Notes under the pieces: model-generated | The model's input: the letters and a program-made list of their open reading frames with translations, nothing else | The model's database searches: none | What the model was told of the DNA's origin: nothing | Made by a program: the position numbers and the translations under genes | Shown here: one piece after another, positions 32,456-41,824 of the stretch | Layout of the letters: each line of letters opens with the position of its first letter | Numbering within the stretch: the stretch's first letter is position 1 | Assembly: GCF_001186365.1 (NCBI RefSeq) | Contig: NZ_LDTZ01000014.1 | Location: 186,001 to 250,000, forward strand | Origin: Gordonia jacobaea | GTDB taxonomy: Bacteria; Actinomycetota; Actinomycetes; Mycobacteriales; Mycobacteriaceae | Direction of reading: 5' to 3' | Length of the DNA: 64,000 nucleotides

Positions 32456-34944
32456 TGGCGCAGGAGACTGCGGTGACCCGGCAGTCGCTGGTGGTGGTGG
32501 GCAACGGCATGGCCGGCGCCCGCGCCATCGAGGAGATCCTGGCGCGTGGCGGGGCAGAACAGTTCGCCATCACCGTCTTCGGTGACGAACCGTATGGAAA
32601 CTACAACCGCATCGCGCTATCCCACGTGCTCGCCGGCTCGGATGCCCCCGACGACATCTACCTCAACGCCGTCGATTGGTACGGCGACAACGGAATCGAC
32701 CTGCGCGCCGGGGTGCGGGTGGTCCGGATCGACCCGTACGCCAAAGTCGTTCTCGCCGATGACGGTTCGCGGGTGGCCTACGACAAGTTGATCATCGCCA
32801 CCGGCAGCCGTGCCTTCTTCCCGCCCATCGAGGGGTTGTGGGTCGACGACACCACGCAGCTGAGCGGCGTATTCGGCTTTCGCAGCCTTGACGACACCAC
32901 GGCGATCATCTCCCACGCCGACGACGCCGAACACGCGGTGGTCATCGGCGGCGGACTGCTCGGACTCGAAGCGGCGCACGGTCTTTACGGCCGTGGTGTG
33001 GCGTCGACGGTGGTGCATTCCGGTCCGATCCTGATGAACGCTCAACTCGACGAAACCGGTGGCGCGGTGTTGCGCAGCGCGATCGAGTCGACCGGCGTCA
33101 CCGTGGTCACCGGTAAGCGCACCGTCAAAGCCTTCGCCGATGATGAGAATGCCATCACCGGAATCGGATTCGCCGATGGCGAGCAGATGGATTGCGATCT
33201 GCTGGTGCTGGCGACAGGTATCCGCCCCAACGTGGGGCTTGCCCGCGGTGCCGGACTGACCGTCGAACGCGCCATCGTCGTCGACGACCACATGCGCTCG
33301 ATCGACGACGACGACATCTACGTGGTCGGTGAATGCGCGCAGCACCGCGGCCAGGTGTACGGACTGGTCGCACCCCTGTGGGAGCAGGCCAAAGTCCTGG
33401 CCGATCACCTCACCGCAGCCAATTCGACTGCCGCATATCATGGTTCGCGGACCTCGACGAAACTCAAGGTCGCGGGCGTCGACGTCGCCCAGATGGGTGT
33501 CAAGGCACCCGAACATGCCGACGACGAGTACCTGCAGTTCTACGAGCCCCGGCACGGCGTCTACAAGACCGTGGTGATCCGGGAGAACAAGCTCGTCGGC
33601 GCCACGCTCGTCGGCGACGTCAGCAAGGTCTCGTTCCTGATGCAGGCCTTCGACCAGGGAACCGAACTCCCCGACGAACGCATCTCGCTGATGTTCGACA
33701 TCGGAACACCCGACGCCGCAACGGGAGTCGAGGAACTCTCCGACGATGCCCAGGTGTGCAACTGCAACGGCGTCGACAAGGCGACGATCGTCGGCTGTGT
33801 CGCTGGCGGCACCACCTCGGTGGCCGGCGTGATGGCCGCGACCCGCGCCGGAAAGGGCTGCGGCTCATGTAAGGGGTTGGTGGCGCAGGTCGTCGAATGG
33901 GCCGCAGGCGACGCGGTCACCGAGGACCCGTCGGCCAACTGGTACGTTCCCGCAATCCCGTACGAGAAGCCAGAACTCATGCGGCTGATCCGCGAGCTCA
34001 AGCTCTACTCGGTGCGTTCGGTGTTCGCGGCCCTCGCACCCGACGGCAAGGAGGATGCGAACTCCAAGATGGGGTTGTCGTCGCTGCTGGAAATGATGTG
34101 GGGTTCGGACTTCATCGACGAACGCGCCGAACGCTTCATCAACGACCGCGTCCACGCCAACATCCAGCGCGACGGTACGTTTTCCGTTGTGCCGCAGATG
34201 AAAGGCGGCGTGACCAACGTCGAGCAGTTGAGAAAGATCGCCGACGTCGCGGAGAAATACGACGTGCCGCTCATCAAACTGACCGGAGGCCAGCGCATCG
34301 ACCTGCTCGGCCTGCGCAAGGAGGACCTGCCCGCCGTGTGGGCCGATCTCGACATGCCGTCGGGGTATGCGTACGGCAAGAGTTTCCGAACGGTCAAAAC
34401 CTGTGTGGGAAGCGACTTCTGCCGGTTCGGGGTTGGCGACTCGACGGCGCTGGGCATTGCTCTGGAGGAGCGGTATCAGGGCATAGCGGGTCCGGCGAAG
34501 ATGAAGCTCGCGGTCACCGGGTGCCCGCGCAATTGCGCGGAAGCGCTGTGCAAAGACTTCGGCGTCGTCGCGATCGACGGCGGCAAGTGGGAGATCTACG
34601 TCGGCGGTGCCGCAGGCGCACACATCCGCAAGGGAGATCTGCTGGCGACCGTCGACAGTGCCGACGAGGTCATGACACTGGCGGGCCGCTTCCTGCAGTA
34701 CTACCGCGAGAGCGCGAAATGGCTCGAACGCACCTACGCGTGGGTTCCGCGCTACGGCATCGAGAAGATCAGGGCCGTCGTCGTCGACGACGCGGAAGGC
34801 ATTGCACAACAACTCGATTCCAACATGCAGCGGTCCGTCGACGCCTATCGAGACCCCTGGCAGGACGGCAAAAAGCCTGCCACTCCGGGTCAGTTCCGTT
34901 CGGCGCTGCCGCTGCTGCCGCTCCCGCAGGTGCCGGTCCGATGA
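32455..34944 (+). CDS. nirB: Nitrite reductase large subunit, copy 2
   Basis: 829 residues. FAD motif VVGNGMAGARAIEEI, NAD motif VIGGGLLGLEAAHGL (about 163), one BFD [2Fe-2S] module (CNCNGVDKATI to CGSCKG, about 435), a helical stretch where the second BFD module of NirB1 would lie but with no cysteines, then the siroheme/[4Fe-4S] half with TCVGSDFCRFG (about 648) and TGCPRNCAEA (about 688). The sequence differs widely from the copy at 23070, so it is not a recent duplication. It is coupled to the 117-residue protein upstream and to nirD2 downstream. Confidence 0.9.
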   Translation: MAQETAVTRQSLVVVGNGMAGARAIEEILARGGAEQFAITVFGDEPYGNYNRIALSHVLAGSDAPDDIYLNAVDWYGDNGIDLRAGVRVVRIDPYAKVVLADDGSRVAYDKLIIATGSRAFFPPIEGLWVDDTTQLSGVFGFRSLDDTTAIISHADDAEHAVVIGGGLLGLEAAHGLYGRGVASTVVHSGPILMNAQLDETGGAVLRSAIESTGVTVVTGKRTVKAFADDENAITGIGFADGEQMDCDLLVLATGIRPNVGLARGAGLTVERAIVVDDHMRSIDDDDIYVVGECAQHRGQVYGLVAPLWEQAKVLADHLTAANSTAAYHGSRTSTKLKVAGVDVAQMGVKAPEHADDEYLQFYEPRHGVYKTVVIRENKLVGATLVGDVSKVSFLMQAFDQGTELPDERISLMFDIGTPDAATGVEELSDDAQVCNCNGVDKATIVGCVAGGTTSVAGVMAATRAGKGCGSCKGLVAQVVEWAAGDAVTEDPSANWYVPAIPYEKPELMRLIRELKLYSVRSVFAALAPDGKEDANSKMGLSSLLEMMWGSDFIDERAERFINDRVHANIQRDGTFSVVPQMKGGVTNVEQLRKIADVAEKYDVPLIKLTGGQRIDLLGLRKEDLPAVWADLDMPSGYAYGKSFRTVKTCVGSDFCRFGVGDSTALGIALEERYQGIAGPAKMKLAVTGCPRNCAEALCKDFGVVAIDGGKWEIYVGGAAGAHIRKGDLLATVDSADEVMTLAGRFLQYYRESAKWLERTYAWVPRYGIEKIRAVVVDDAEGIAQQLDSNMQRSVDAYRDPWQDGKKPATPGQFRSALPLLPLPQVPVR

Positions 34945-35252
34945 GCGAGATAGCAGTCGGCAACATCGCCGACATCCCGCCGGGCGAGGGACGGGCATTC
35001 GGTATCGACGGTACACAGATCGCGGTCTTCCGACTGCGCGACGACTCGCTGCGCGCACTCGACGCCGTCTGTCCACACCGCGGCGGGCCACTGGCCGATG
35101 CGCTGATCGACGACTGTGTCGTGGTGTGCCCGCTGCACAATCACACCTACGACCTGGGCACCGGTGACGAGATCGCCTTCGGCGGCAGCGGAGTCCGTGC
35201 GTACGCGGTGCGCGCCGACGAGTCCGGCACCATCACCGTCGACCTGGGCTGA
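34941..35252 (+). CDS. nirD: Rieske-type nitrite reductase small subunit, copy 2
   Basis: 103 residues, starting at an ATG that overlaps the nirB2 stop by four bases. Unlike the other NirD in this cluster it has full Rieske ligands: C44-P-H46 and C63-P-L-H66, in VCPHRGGPLADAL and VCPLHNHTYDL, so it should carry a [2Fe-2S] cluster. It is the likely electron-transfer or structural partner of NirB2 and the last gene of the nitrate operon; kstR converges on it 27 bp downstream. Confidence 0.88.
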   Translation: MSEIAVGNIADIPPGEGRAFGIDGTQIAVFRLRDDSLRALDAVCPHRGGPLADALIDDCVVVCPLHNHTYDLGTGDEIAFGGSGVRAYAVRADESGTITVDLG

Positions 35253-35279
35253 TCGCGACGGCCCAACCCGGCGGTTCGG

Positions 35280-36014
35280 TTACGCCTGAGCTGCGACCCG
35301 GCCCTTGAGGAGCAGTCGGACCGTGAGCTCGAGCCGGTTGGTGACGTCGGTGGCCGAGGCGCGGCGGGTGAGCCACTGCACCAGGTTCGACATCCACACG
35401 TCCGACAGCACGCGTGCGATCGCGAGTTCTTCGTCGCTCGGCTCGCCCTCGTCGACGATCGCGCCCGCGAACAGTCGGTCGATGATCCCGGCGACCTGAT
35501 CGACCTCGGCGGTCGCCGACGCGTCGGCGAACATGAAGGCCCTCGTCATGGCCTCGGTCAACAGGGGATCGCGCTGCATCGCGAAGGTGATCATGTCGAG
35601 TACGTGGCGCAGCCGCTCGATGGCGTTCTCGCCCTGCAGTTGCGAGCGGTCGACGCGGGTCTCCACGCGTTCGAACTCGCGCGCGAGCGCGGTCACCAGC
35701 AGGTGCACCTTTGACGGGAAATATCGGTAGAGGGTTCCCACCGCAACGTCGGCTTTCTCTGCGACGGTGCGCATCTGCACGGCGTCGTAGCCGCCTTTGG
35801 AGGCGAGGGCGAGCGTCGCGTCGAGGATGCGGCGTCTACGGTCGCGTTGTGCGGCCGAACCACTCTCCGTCGTCGACGTAGCTGCGGTTGCTGTTGCTGT
35901 AGCGGCGTCGGGTGGTGCGGGAGTGCCCTTGGCGGCGACCGACTTCGACGAGACTCCCTTGTTCGGACTCGGTGCCGACTTCTGTGGCACGGCATCTTCA
36001 GACGACCGGGTCAT
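35280..36014 (-). CDS. kstR: TetR-family repressor of steroid catabolism KstR
   Basis: 244 residues. After a 50-residue Ala/Thr/Ser/Pro-rich tail, residues from AAQRDRRRRILDATLALASKGGYDAVQM follow the mycobacterial KstR sequence closely, including the recognition helix VAVGTLYRYFPSKVHLLV, MQRDPLLTEAMTRAFMFADASA and SNLVQWLTRRASATDV. KstR represses cholesterol genes until a steroid CoA thioester binds. The extended N-terminus is longer than in M. tuberculosis (about 200 residues). It diverges from fadE34 with a perfect operator between them, so it is probably self-repressed. Confidence 0.93.
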   Translation of the reverse strand: MTRSSEDAVPQKSAPSPNKGVSSKSVAAKGTPAPPDAATATATAATSTTESGSAAQRDRRRRILDATLALASKGGYDAVQMRTVAEKADVAVGTLYRYFPSKVHLLVTALAREFERVETRVDRSQLQGENAIERLRHVLDMITFAMQRDPLLTEAMTRAFMFADASATAEVDQVAGIIDRLFAGAIVDEGEPSDEELAIARVLSDVWMSNLVQWLTRRASATDVTNRLELTVRLLLKGRVAAQA

Positions 36015-36094
36015 ATGTAGGCGACATCCTCATCTCGTGACCATCGACGCTGACGGCGTCGAAAGGTCTGGTGGACAAAACCCCTTCGGACTAT

Positions 36095-36108
36095 TAGAAC
36101 AGGTTCTA
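36095..36108. promoter_or_regulatory. KstR operator, kstR/fadE34
   Basis: TAGAACAGGTTCTA, a perfect match to the KstR palindrome (AAC-N2-GTT core). It lies 36 bp before fadE34 and 81 bp before kstR. Confidence 0.88.
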
Positions 36109-36144
36109 ATTCTTCGTCACAACCGGAATGCAGAGGATTTCAGC

Positions 36145-38337
36145 GTGAGCCTTGCCACGTCCGACGAACAGATTGCCGTCTGCGAAGCCATTTCCGCGTG
36201 GGCGACGCGTCGTCGCACCACCGACATCGTACGGGCTGAACTGGAGAAACCGCGCGACCACTGGCGAGACCTCTTTCCGGAACTGGCCGAATTGGGCGTT
36301 TTCGCCGCGCTGGTCGAGGAGGCGCAGGGTGGCGTCGGTGCCTCGTTCTCCGACGTCGCCGCGATGGTCGAGCAATGCGGAGCGAGCCTGGTGCCGGGTC
36401 CGATCGGCGAGACCGTCGTGGCGACCCTGGCGCTATCCGTGTCGACCGATCCCAGTGCCGCGGCGGTGCGCGACGCGTTGGTGTCGGGAGAGGTCTCCGC
36501 GACGGTGCCCACCCTCACGCGGGCAGGCGGCGAGGCGGAGTTGGTCGACGGATCGATCGATCTCGGCGGCGTCGTCGGATATGTCGACGGTTGCGTGATC
36601 CTCGCGAAAATTGCTGGTCAGGGCCTCGATCCGGGATGGTATGTGATCCCTGCCGATGCGGGTCTACGCGATGTCGAGCCAGCGGCGAGCCTCGACGGCC
36701 GAGGCTCGGTTGGCCGGCTGCGCATTACAGACCTGAGCGTCGCTGACCTGCTCGTCGTCGACGATGGTGATCTCATTGCGGGCGCACTGTCGGCGACCGC
36801 CGTCGCCTACGCCAGCGGCGTGACGCGCTGGGCGCTCGACACCGCGGTCGACTATGCCAAGGTGCGCACCCAGTTCGGTGTACCCATCGGCTCGTTTCAA
36901 GCCGTCAAGCACATCTGCGCCGACATGCTCTGTCGCAGCGAACAGGTCACCGCGGCGGCGTGGGATCTCGCGGTGGCCGTCGACGCTGCGGTGGCCGCAC
37001 CGGTGGGCGACGACGACGCCGAAGCCGCGCGCGAGCAACTCGCATTCTCCAGGCTCGCCGCCGACGTGCTGGTCGCCTCGCTGCCCGTTGCGACGGCTGA
37101 GGACTGCATCCAGGTGCTCGGCGGCATCGGCTTCACGTTTGAGCACGACGCACATCTCTACCTGCGAACGGCATTGGCGCTGCGCGCGGCGACGGCGGCC
37201 GCGTCCACGCAGCGTGAACAACTCGGTCGCCTCGGCATCCTCGGTGGGCGTCGACGCTTCGAACTCGACCTGACCTCCGTCGAGCATCGCCGTGGCGCCA
37301 TCAGAGCCGACATCGCCGCGATCGCGGCGGCCGAACCGAATGCGCAGCGGGCGGCGATGGCCGAATCCGGTTATCTCACACCGCATTGGCCGCCGCCGCA
37401 TGGTCTCGGCGCCGACCCCGCGCTGCAGTTGCTCATCGACTCCGAGTTCGAACGCGCGGGCGTCGAACGTCCCGACCTCGTGATCGGGGCATGGGCGATC
37501 CCGACGATCCTCGCGCACGGAACAGCCCAGCAGCACACACGTTTCGTGCATCCGACCCTCGTCGGCGACATCGTCTGGTGCCAGTTGTTCAGCGAACCCG
37601 AGGCAGGCTCCGACCTTGCGTCGTTGCGCACCAGGGCTATTCGCGTCGAGGGCGGTTGGAGTCTGACAGGGCAGAAGATCTGGACCTCGCAGGCGCACAA
37701 CGCGCAGTGGGGGATCTGTCTCGCGCGCACGAATCCCGAGGCGCCGAAACACAAGGGGATCACCTACTTCCTGGTCGACATGGCGTCGGCGGGCATCGAC
37801 ATCCGACCATTGCGCGAGTTGTCGGGTCAGGCCAACTTCAACGAGGTTTTTCTCGACGACGTGTTCGTGCCCGACGAGTGCGTGGTCGGTGAGGTCGACG
37901 GCGGCTGGCGGCTGGCTCGTACGACACTCGCCAACGAACGTGTGGCGATGGGTGGTTCGGGACTCGGCAAGGAGATGGACGCGCTGCTGGGTCAGATCGA
38001 CTCGTTGGGTCGGGAGCTGTCCGCAGGCGAGTTGGCACGGTTGGGTGATCTCGTCGCCGACGCGCACGTCGGACGTGTCCTCGACGCGCTCGCGGTTTCT
38101 CGTCGGCTGGCCGGCCACGATCCGGGCGCGGTATCGAGCGTGCGCAAGCTGATCGGCGTCGCGCACCGGCAGTCGGTGCCAGAGTTCGGTCTCGACCTGC
38201 TCGGGGTCGACGGCGTCGGGGCGGGCGATGCGTCCGATCAGCTCCTGCAGAACAGGTGTCTGTCCATCGCGGGCGGCACCACCCAGATACTCCGGACCGC
38301 CGCTGCTGAACGGATTCTCGGTCTGCCGCGCGGCTGA
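36145..38337 (+). CDS. fadE34: Steroid side-chain acyl-CoA dehydrogenase FadE34 (ChsE3)
   Basis: 730 residues, twice the usual acyl-CoA dehydrogenase length: two fused ACAD halves (about 1-350 and 370-730). The C-terminal half holds clear FAD/substrate motifs (WCQLFSEPEAGSDLASLRT, GQKIWTSQAHNAQWG). FadE34 of M. tuberculosis has this fused form and lies next to kstR; it oxidises the five-carbon side-chain cholesterol CoA ester. GTG 36145 with AGAGGA upstream is chosen; the frame is open further upstream across kstR DNA but without support. It is controlled by the KstR box at 36095. Confidence 0.9.
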   Translation: MSLATSDEQIAVCEAISAWATRRRTTDIVRAELEKPRDHWRDLFPELAELGVFAALVEEAQGGVGASFSDVAAMVEQCGASLVPGPIGETVVATLALSVSTDPSAAAVRDALVSGEVSATVPTLTRAGGEAELVDGSIDLGGVVGYVDGCVILAKIAGQGLDPGWYVIPADAGLRDVEPAASLDGRGSVGRLRITDLSVADLLVVDDGDLIAGALSATAVAYASGVTRWALDTAVDYAKVRTQFGVPIGSFQAVKHICADMLCRSEQVTAAAWDLAVAVDAAVAAPVGDDDAEAAREQLAFSRLAADVLVASLPVATAEDCIQVLGGIGFTFEHDAHLYLRTALALRAATAAASTQREQLGRLGILGGRRRFELDLTSVEHRRGAIRADIAAIAAAEPNAQRAAMAESGYLTPHWPPPHGLGADPALQLLIDSEFERAGVERPDLVIGAWAIPTILAHGTAQQHTRFVHPTLVGDIVWCQLFSEPEAGSDLASLRTRAIRVEGGWSLTGQKIWTSQAHNAQWGICLARTNPEAPKHKGITYFLVDMASAGIDIRPLRELSGQANFNEVFLDDVFVPDECVVGEVDGGWRLARTTLANERVAMGGSGLGKEMDALLGQIDSLGRELSAGELARLGDLVADAHVGRVLDALAVSRRLAGHDPGAVSSVRKLIGVAHRQSVPEFGLDLLGVDGVGAGDASDQLLQNRCLSIAGGTTQILRTAAAERILGLPRG

Positions 38338-38409
38338 TGCGGGACTCTGGCTGAGAATCAGCAGATCAACTGCCAATTCGCCCACCGGGAGCGCGGAGTC
38401 TGATACAAC

Positions 38410-38423
38410 TAGAACGAGTTCTA
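38410..38423. promoter_or_regulatory. KstR operator, igr-type operon
   Basis: TAGAACGAGTTCTA, a perfect palindrome whose arms extend to ACTAGAAC/GTTCTAGT, 30 bp before fadE28. Confidence 0.88.
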
Positions 38424-38453
38424 GTTTTGGTGTTGGCGAAAAGGGGATCGTCG

Positions 38454-39551
38454 GTGGATTTCGGCATGGACAGCTCCGCAGAAGCGGTCGCCGATGTGGC
38501 GCGGGATGTCTTCGCCCGCCACGAGTCCGACTGGACGTCGTTGTTCGGCGGACGGGTCAGGGCGGGCGAGTCGCGGGAGGATGCCGCGGCGTCGTACGAC
38601 GGCTTTGATCGCAACCTCTGGACGGCGCTGACCGACGCCGGGCTGCTGGCCTTGCCGCTACCGGAAGCGCTCGGGGGTGACGATCTCGGAGTTCTCGGCG
38701 TGCTTCCGTTGCTGCGTCAACTGGGTTCGGCCGCAGCGGTGACGCCTGCACTCGGCTCGCTGACGTCGTCGCTCCTCCTGCAGACGGTCGACGACGCCTC
38801 GCGTGATCGATGGGCCGCGACTCTCACCGCTGGCTCATGGCACGCGATCGCGATGGGCGAACCCGGCGACCCGTTGACCTCGACGCCGCGCACCACGTTG
38901 CGTGACGGAAGGTTGTCGGGCACCAAGAGCGGAGTACTCCACGCCGACGGCGCGTCGACGCTGCTCGTCGCCACCGATGGCGGGGTGGTCGCCGTGGCCA
39001 CCGCCGCCGACGGTGTGTCGATCACGCGAACTCCGGCGTCGAGCGGGTGGGGCGAGTTCACCGTGCGATTCGACGACGTGACCGTCGACGACGCCGATGT
39101 GCTGACCGCCGATGTCTCGGGGCTGCGTGACCTGTACCGACTCGCGTTGAGTGCGTACGCCGACGGTCTCGTCGCGGGGGCCACGCGCCTCACCGCCGAT
39201 CACGTGTCCAACCGCACGCAGTTCGGTAAACCGATCGCGCTGTTCCAGGCCGTCGGACAGCAGTTGGCCGACATCTACGTCGTCGGACGGTCGCTGAACC
39301 TCTCGACCACGGCTGCCGCGTGGCGCTTGTCCGAAGGTCTTGATGCACAACAGGATCTGGGTATCGCGTCGTATTGGACGGCAGCGGAGATACCCGCGGC
39401 GATGCGGACCATGACCCACCTCCACGGTGGCGTCGGCGTCGACCTGACGTATCCGTTGCATCGCTACTTCTCGATCGCCAAGGATCTCGCGCGACTCGTC
39501 GGAGGAGCCAATGCTCGGCTCGACGAACTCGCCCACGCGTCGAATCCATAG
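38454..39551 (+). CDS. fadE28: Acyl-CoA dehydrogenase subunit FadE28 (ChsE1)
   Basis: 365 residues. The GTG start at 38454 has AGGGGA upstream and begins DFGMDSSAEAVADVA, parallel to MDF- of M. tuberculosis FadE28; a TTG at 38427 is less likely. Shared blocks include AYADGLVAGATRLTADHVSNRTQFGKPI and HLHGGVGVDLTYPLHRY. With FadE29 it forms a heterotetramer that dehydrogenates the three-carbon side-chain CoA ester 3-oxo-4-pregnene-20-carboxyl-CoA. It is first in the run fadE28-fadE29-chsH2-chsH1-ltp2, the same order as the igr operon. Confidence 0.92.
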   Translation: MDFGMDSSAEAVADVARDVFARHESDWTSLFGGRVRAGESREDAAASYDGFDRNLWTALTDAGLLALPLPEALGGDDLGVLGVLPLLRQLGSAAAVTPALGSLTSSLLLQTVDDASRDRWAATLTAGSWHAIAMGEPGDPLTSTPRTTLRDGRLSGTKSGVLHADGASTLLVATDGGVVAVATAADGVSITRTPASSGWGEFTVRFDDVTVDDADVLTADVSGLRDLYRLALSAYADGLVAGATRLTADHVSNRTQFGKPIALFQAVGQQLADIYVVGRSLNLSTTAAAWRLSEGLDAQQDLGIASYWTAAEIPAAMRTMTHLHGGVGVDLTYPLHRYFSIAKDLARLVGGANARLDELAHASNP

Positions 39552-39608
39552 CGATGCCAACCTGATTCACCCGACCGCTCAAACCGAATCCGCAGGGGAA
39601 GCACACCG

Positions 39609-40772
39609 ATGTTCATAGACCTCACGCCGCAGCAGCAGGAGTTGCGTGCAGATCTGCGTGAGTATTTCGCCGATCTGGTCGACCCCACGGCAGCACAGAC
39701 CATGCTCACCGAGCGCCACGGCCCCACCTATCGGGACGTGATCCGACAGATGGGGAGCGACGGGTGGCTCGGGGTGGGGTGGCCGAAGGAGTACGGCGGC
39801 AAGGGGTTCGGGGAGATCGAACAGCAGATCTTCACCAACGAGGCAGTACGCGCCGACGTTCCGCTTCCCGCGGTGACGCTCCAAACGGTCGGCCCCACCC
39901 TCCAGGTACACGGAACCGACGAGCAGAAGAAGCTCTTCCTTCCCCGAATCCTTGCCGGCGACGTCCATTTCGCGATCGGCTACACCGAACCCGAGGCCGG
40001 GACCGACCTCGCCTCACTGACCACGACGGCAGTCCGCGACGGTGATCACTACGTGGTCAACGGGCAGAAGATCTTCACCACCGGCGGGCACGACGCCGAC
40101 TACATCTGGCTGGCGGTACGCACCGACAAGGACGCCCCCAAACACAAGGGCATCTCGATCCTCATCGTCGATACCTCCGATCCCGGTTTCAGTTGGACGC
40201 CGATCATCACCGCGGACGGTGCCCATCACGTGAATGCCACGTACTACAACGATGTTCGCGTTCCGGTGTCGATGCGCGTGGGCGACGAGGGCAGCGGGTG
40301 GAGACTGATCACCACGCAGCTCAACCACGAGCGCGTGATGCTCGGACCTGCCGGACGTATCGAGGGACTGGCGTCGCGTGTCCGTGCGTGGGCGTCGCGT
40401 CCCGGCCCCGACGGCACGGTGATCGCCAAGCATCCCGACGTCGCGCGGGCGCTCGCCCAGATCGATGCGTACGCGCGGATCAACGAACTGCTCAACTGGC
40501 AGGTCGCGTCGACGGGGGAGGCCATCTCGATGGCCGATGCCGCGGCGACGAAGGTGTTCGCGACAGAGCGCGTGCAGGTGGTGTGCCGAATGATCGACGA
40601 GATCATCGGCCGTTACGGGGATTTCACCGATCCCGAGACCGCGGCGCTGGTGGACTGGCTCGACGTTCAGGAGAAGAGAAACGTGGTGATCACCTTCGGA
40701 GGTGGCGTCAACGAGGTGATGCGCGACATGATCGCGACCGCCGGACTAGGACTGCCTAGGGCGAAGCGATGA
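39609..40772 (+). CDS. fadE29: Acyl-CoA dehydrogenase subunit FadE29 (ChsE2)
   Basis: 387 residues. ACAD motifs are clear: IGYTEPEAGTDLASLTTTAV (FAD/substrate) and QKIFTTGGHDADYIWLAVRT. It partners FadE28 in side-chain dehydrogenation. Its stop overlaps the ATG of chsH2 by four bases, and it follows fadE28 after 57 bp. The order and family match M. tuberculosis Rv3543c. Confidence 0.92.
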   Translation: MFIDLTPQQQELRADLREYFADLVDPTAAQTMLTERHGPTYRDVIRQMGSDGWLGVGWPKEYGGKGFGEIEQQIFTNEAVRADVPLPAVTLQTVGPTLQVHGTDEQKKLFLPRILAGDVHFAIGYTEPEAGTDLASLTTTAVRDGDHYVVNGQKIFTTGGHDADYIWLAVRTDKDAPKHKGISILIVDTSDPGFSWTPIITADGAHHVNATYYNDVRVPVSMRVGDEGSGWRLITTQLNHERVMLGPAGRIEGLASRVRAWASRPGPDGTVIAKHPDVARALAQIDAYARINELLNWQVASTGEAISMADAAATKVFATERVQVVCRMIDEIIGRYGDFTDPETAALVDWLDVQEKRNVVITFGGGVNEVMRDMIATAGLGLPRAKR

Positions 40773-41824
40773 GCGACATCCGCACCGCCGCGCAGGCGAT
40801 CATCGACGCCGGGCCGAGCGCGCCGACCCTCGGGCGCGATCCGGTGAACACCCCGATGATCAACAACTGGGTCGAGGCCATCGGCGACACGAACCCTGTC
40901 TACATCGACGCCGACGCCGCGCGTGCCGCGGGACATCCGGGCATCGTCGCACCTCCCGCCATGGCGCAGGTGTGGACGATGCGCGGGCTGAACGGGCAGC
41001 GTACGGCCGACGATCCGCTCGGCCGGGCGTCGGAACTCTTCGACGAGGCGGGGTACACCTCCGTCGTGGCCACCAACTGCGACACCACCTATCATCGCTA
41101 TCTCGATGTGGGAGAGCAGGTCTCGCTGTCTGCCGAACTGGTCGACGTCGTCGGACCCAAGCAGACGGCGCTGGGGGAGGGTTGGTTCTTCACCACGCGC
41201 AACACCTGGTCGGTCGACGACGAGGTGGTCGCCGAGATGGATTTCCGCATCCTGAAGTTCCGCCCGCACGACGACGACGTGGCGCCCAGGGATGCCGGCG
41301 CAGGCGAGGTGCCCTCCGACCTCGACCCCTCACGGATGTTGCGGCCCAGCGCCTCTCGTGACACCGAGTTCTTCTGGGAGGGCGTCGCAGCCCACGAACT
41401 GCGCATTCAGAAGCTCGACGACGGAACGCTGCGTCATCCGCCGATACCCGCGACCTGGAAGCCTCGGCTACCCGATGGCACCGTGCCGGTCACCGACTAC
41501 GTCGTCGCGTCGGGCACGGGAACGGTCTACAGCTATGTGGTGCACCGCGCACCCAAGGTGCCGGGACGTGAACTGCCTTTCGTGGTCGCCCTCGTCGAAC
41601 TCGACGGACTCGAATCGGTCGACAGCGGTGACAGCGACGACGACGGTTTGCCGCTGCCTTCTCCCGTCCGACTGCTCGCCGAGTTGCGCGACGTCGACCC
41701 CGCCGACGTGCACATCGGGCAGCGCGTCGAGGCGATGTTCCTCGACTTTCCCGCCGACGAGGAGTCGGGCACCGACGCCTGGACGCTGCACGCGTGGCGC
41801 CAGACCACACAGGAGGCGCAGTGA
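40769..41824 (+). CDS. chsH2: Steroid enoyl-CoA hydratase subunit ChsH2 (MaoC-DUF35)
   Basis: 351 residues: an N-terminal MaoC-like hotdog (about 1-175; MINNWVEAIGDTNPVYIDADAA) and a C-terminal OB-fold DUF35 domain (about 205-345). The first domain pairs with ChsH1 to hydrate the 17(20)-ene of the pregnene-carboxyl-CoA; the DUF35 part is the docking site for the aldolase Ltp2 in characterised relatives. It overlaps chsH1 as GTGA. Confidence 0.92.
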   Translation: MSDIRTAAQAIIDAGPSAPTLGRDPVNTPMINNWVEAIGDTNPVYIDADAARAAGHPGIVAPPAMAQVWTMRGLNGQRTADDPLGRASELFDEAGYTSVVATNCDTTYHRYLDVGEQVSLSAELVDVVGPKQTALGEGWFFTTRNTWSVDDEVVAEMDFRILKFRPHDDDVAPRDAGAGEVPSDLDPSRMLRPSASRDTEFFWEGVAAHELRIQKLDDGTLRHPPIPATWKPRLPDGTVPVTDYVVASGTGTVYSYVVHRAPKVPGRELPFVVALVELDGLESVDSGDSDDDGLPLPSPVRLLAELRDVDPADVHIGQRVEAMFLDFPADEESGTDAWTLHAWRQTTQEAQ

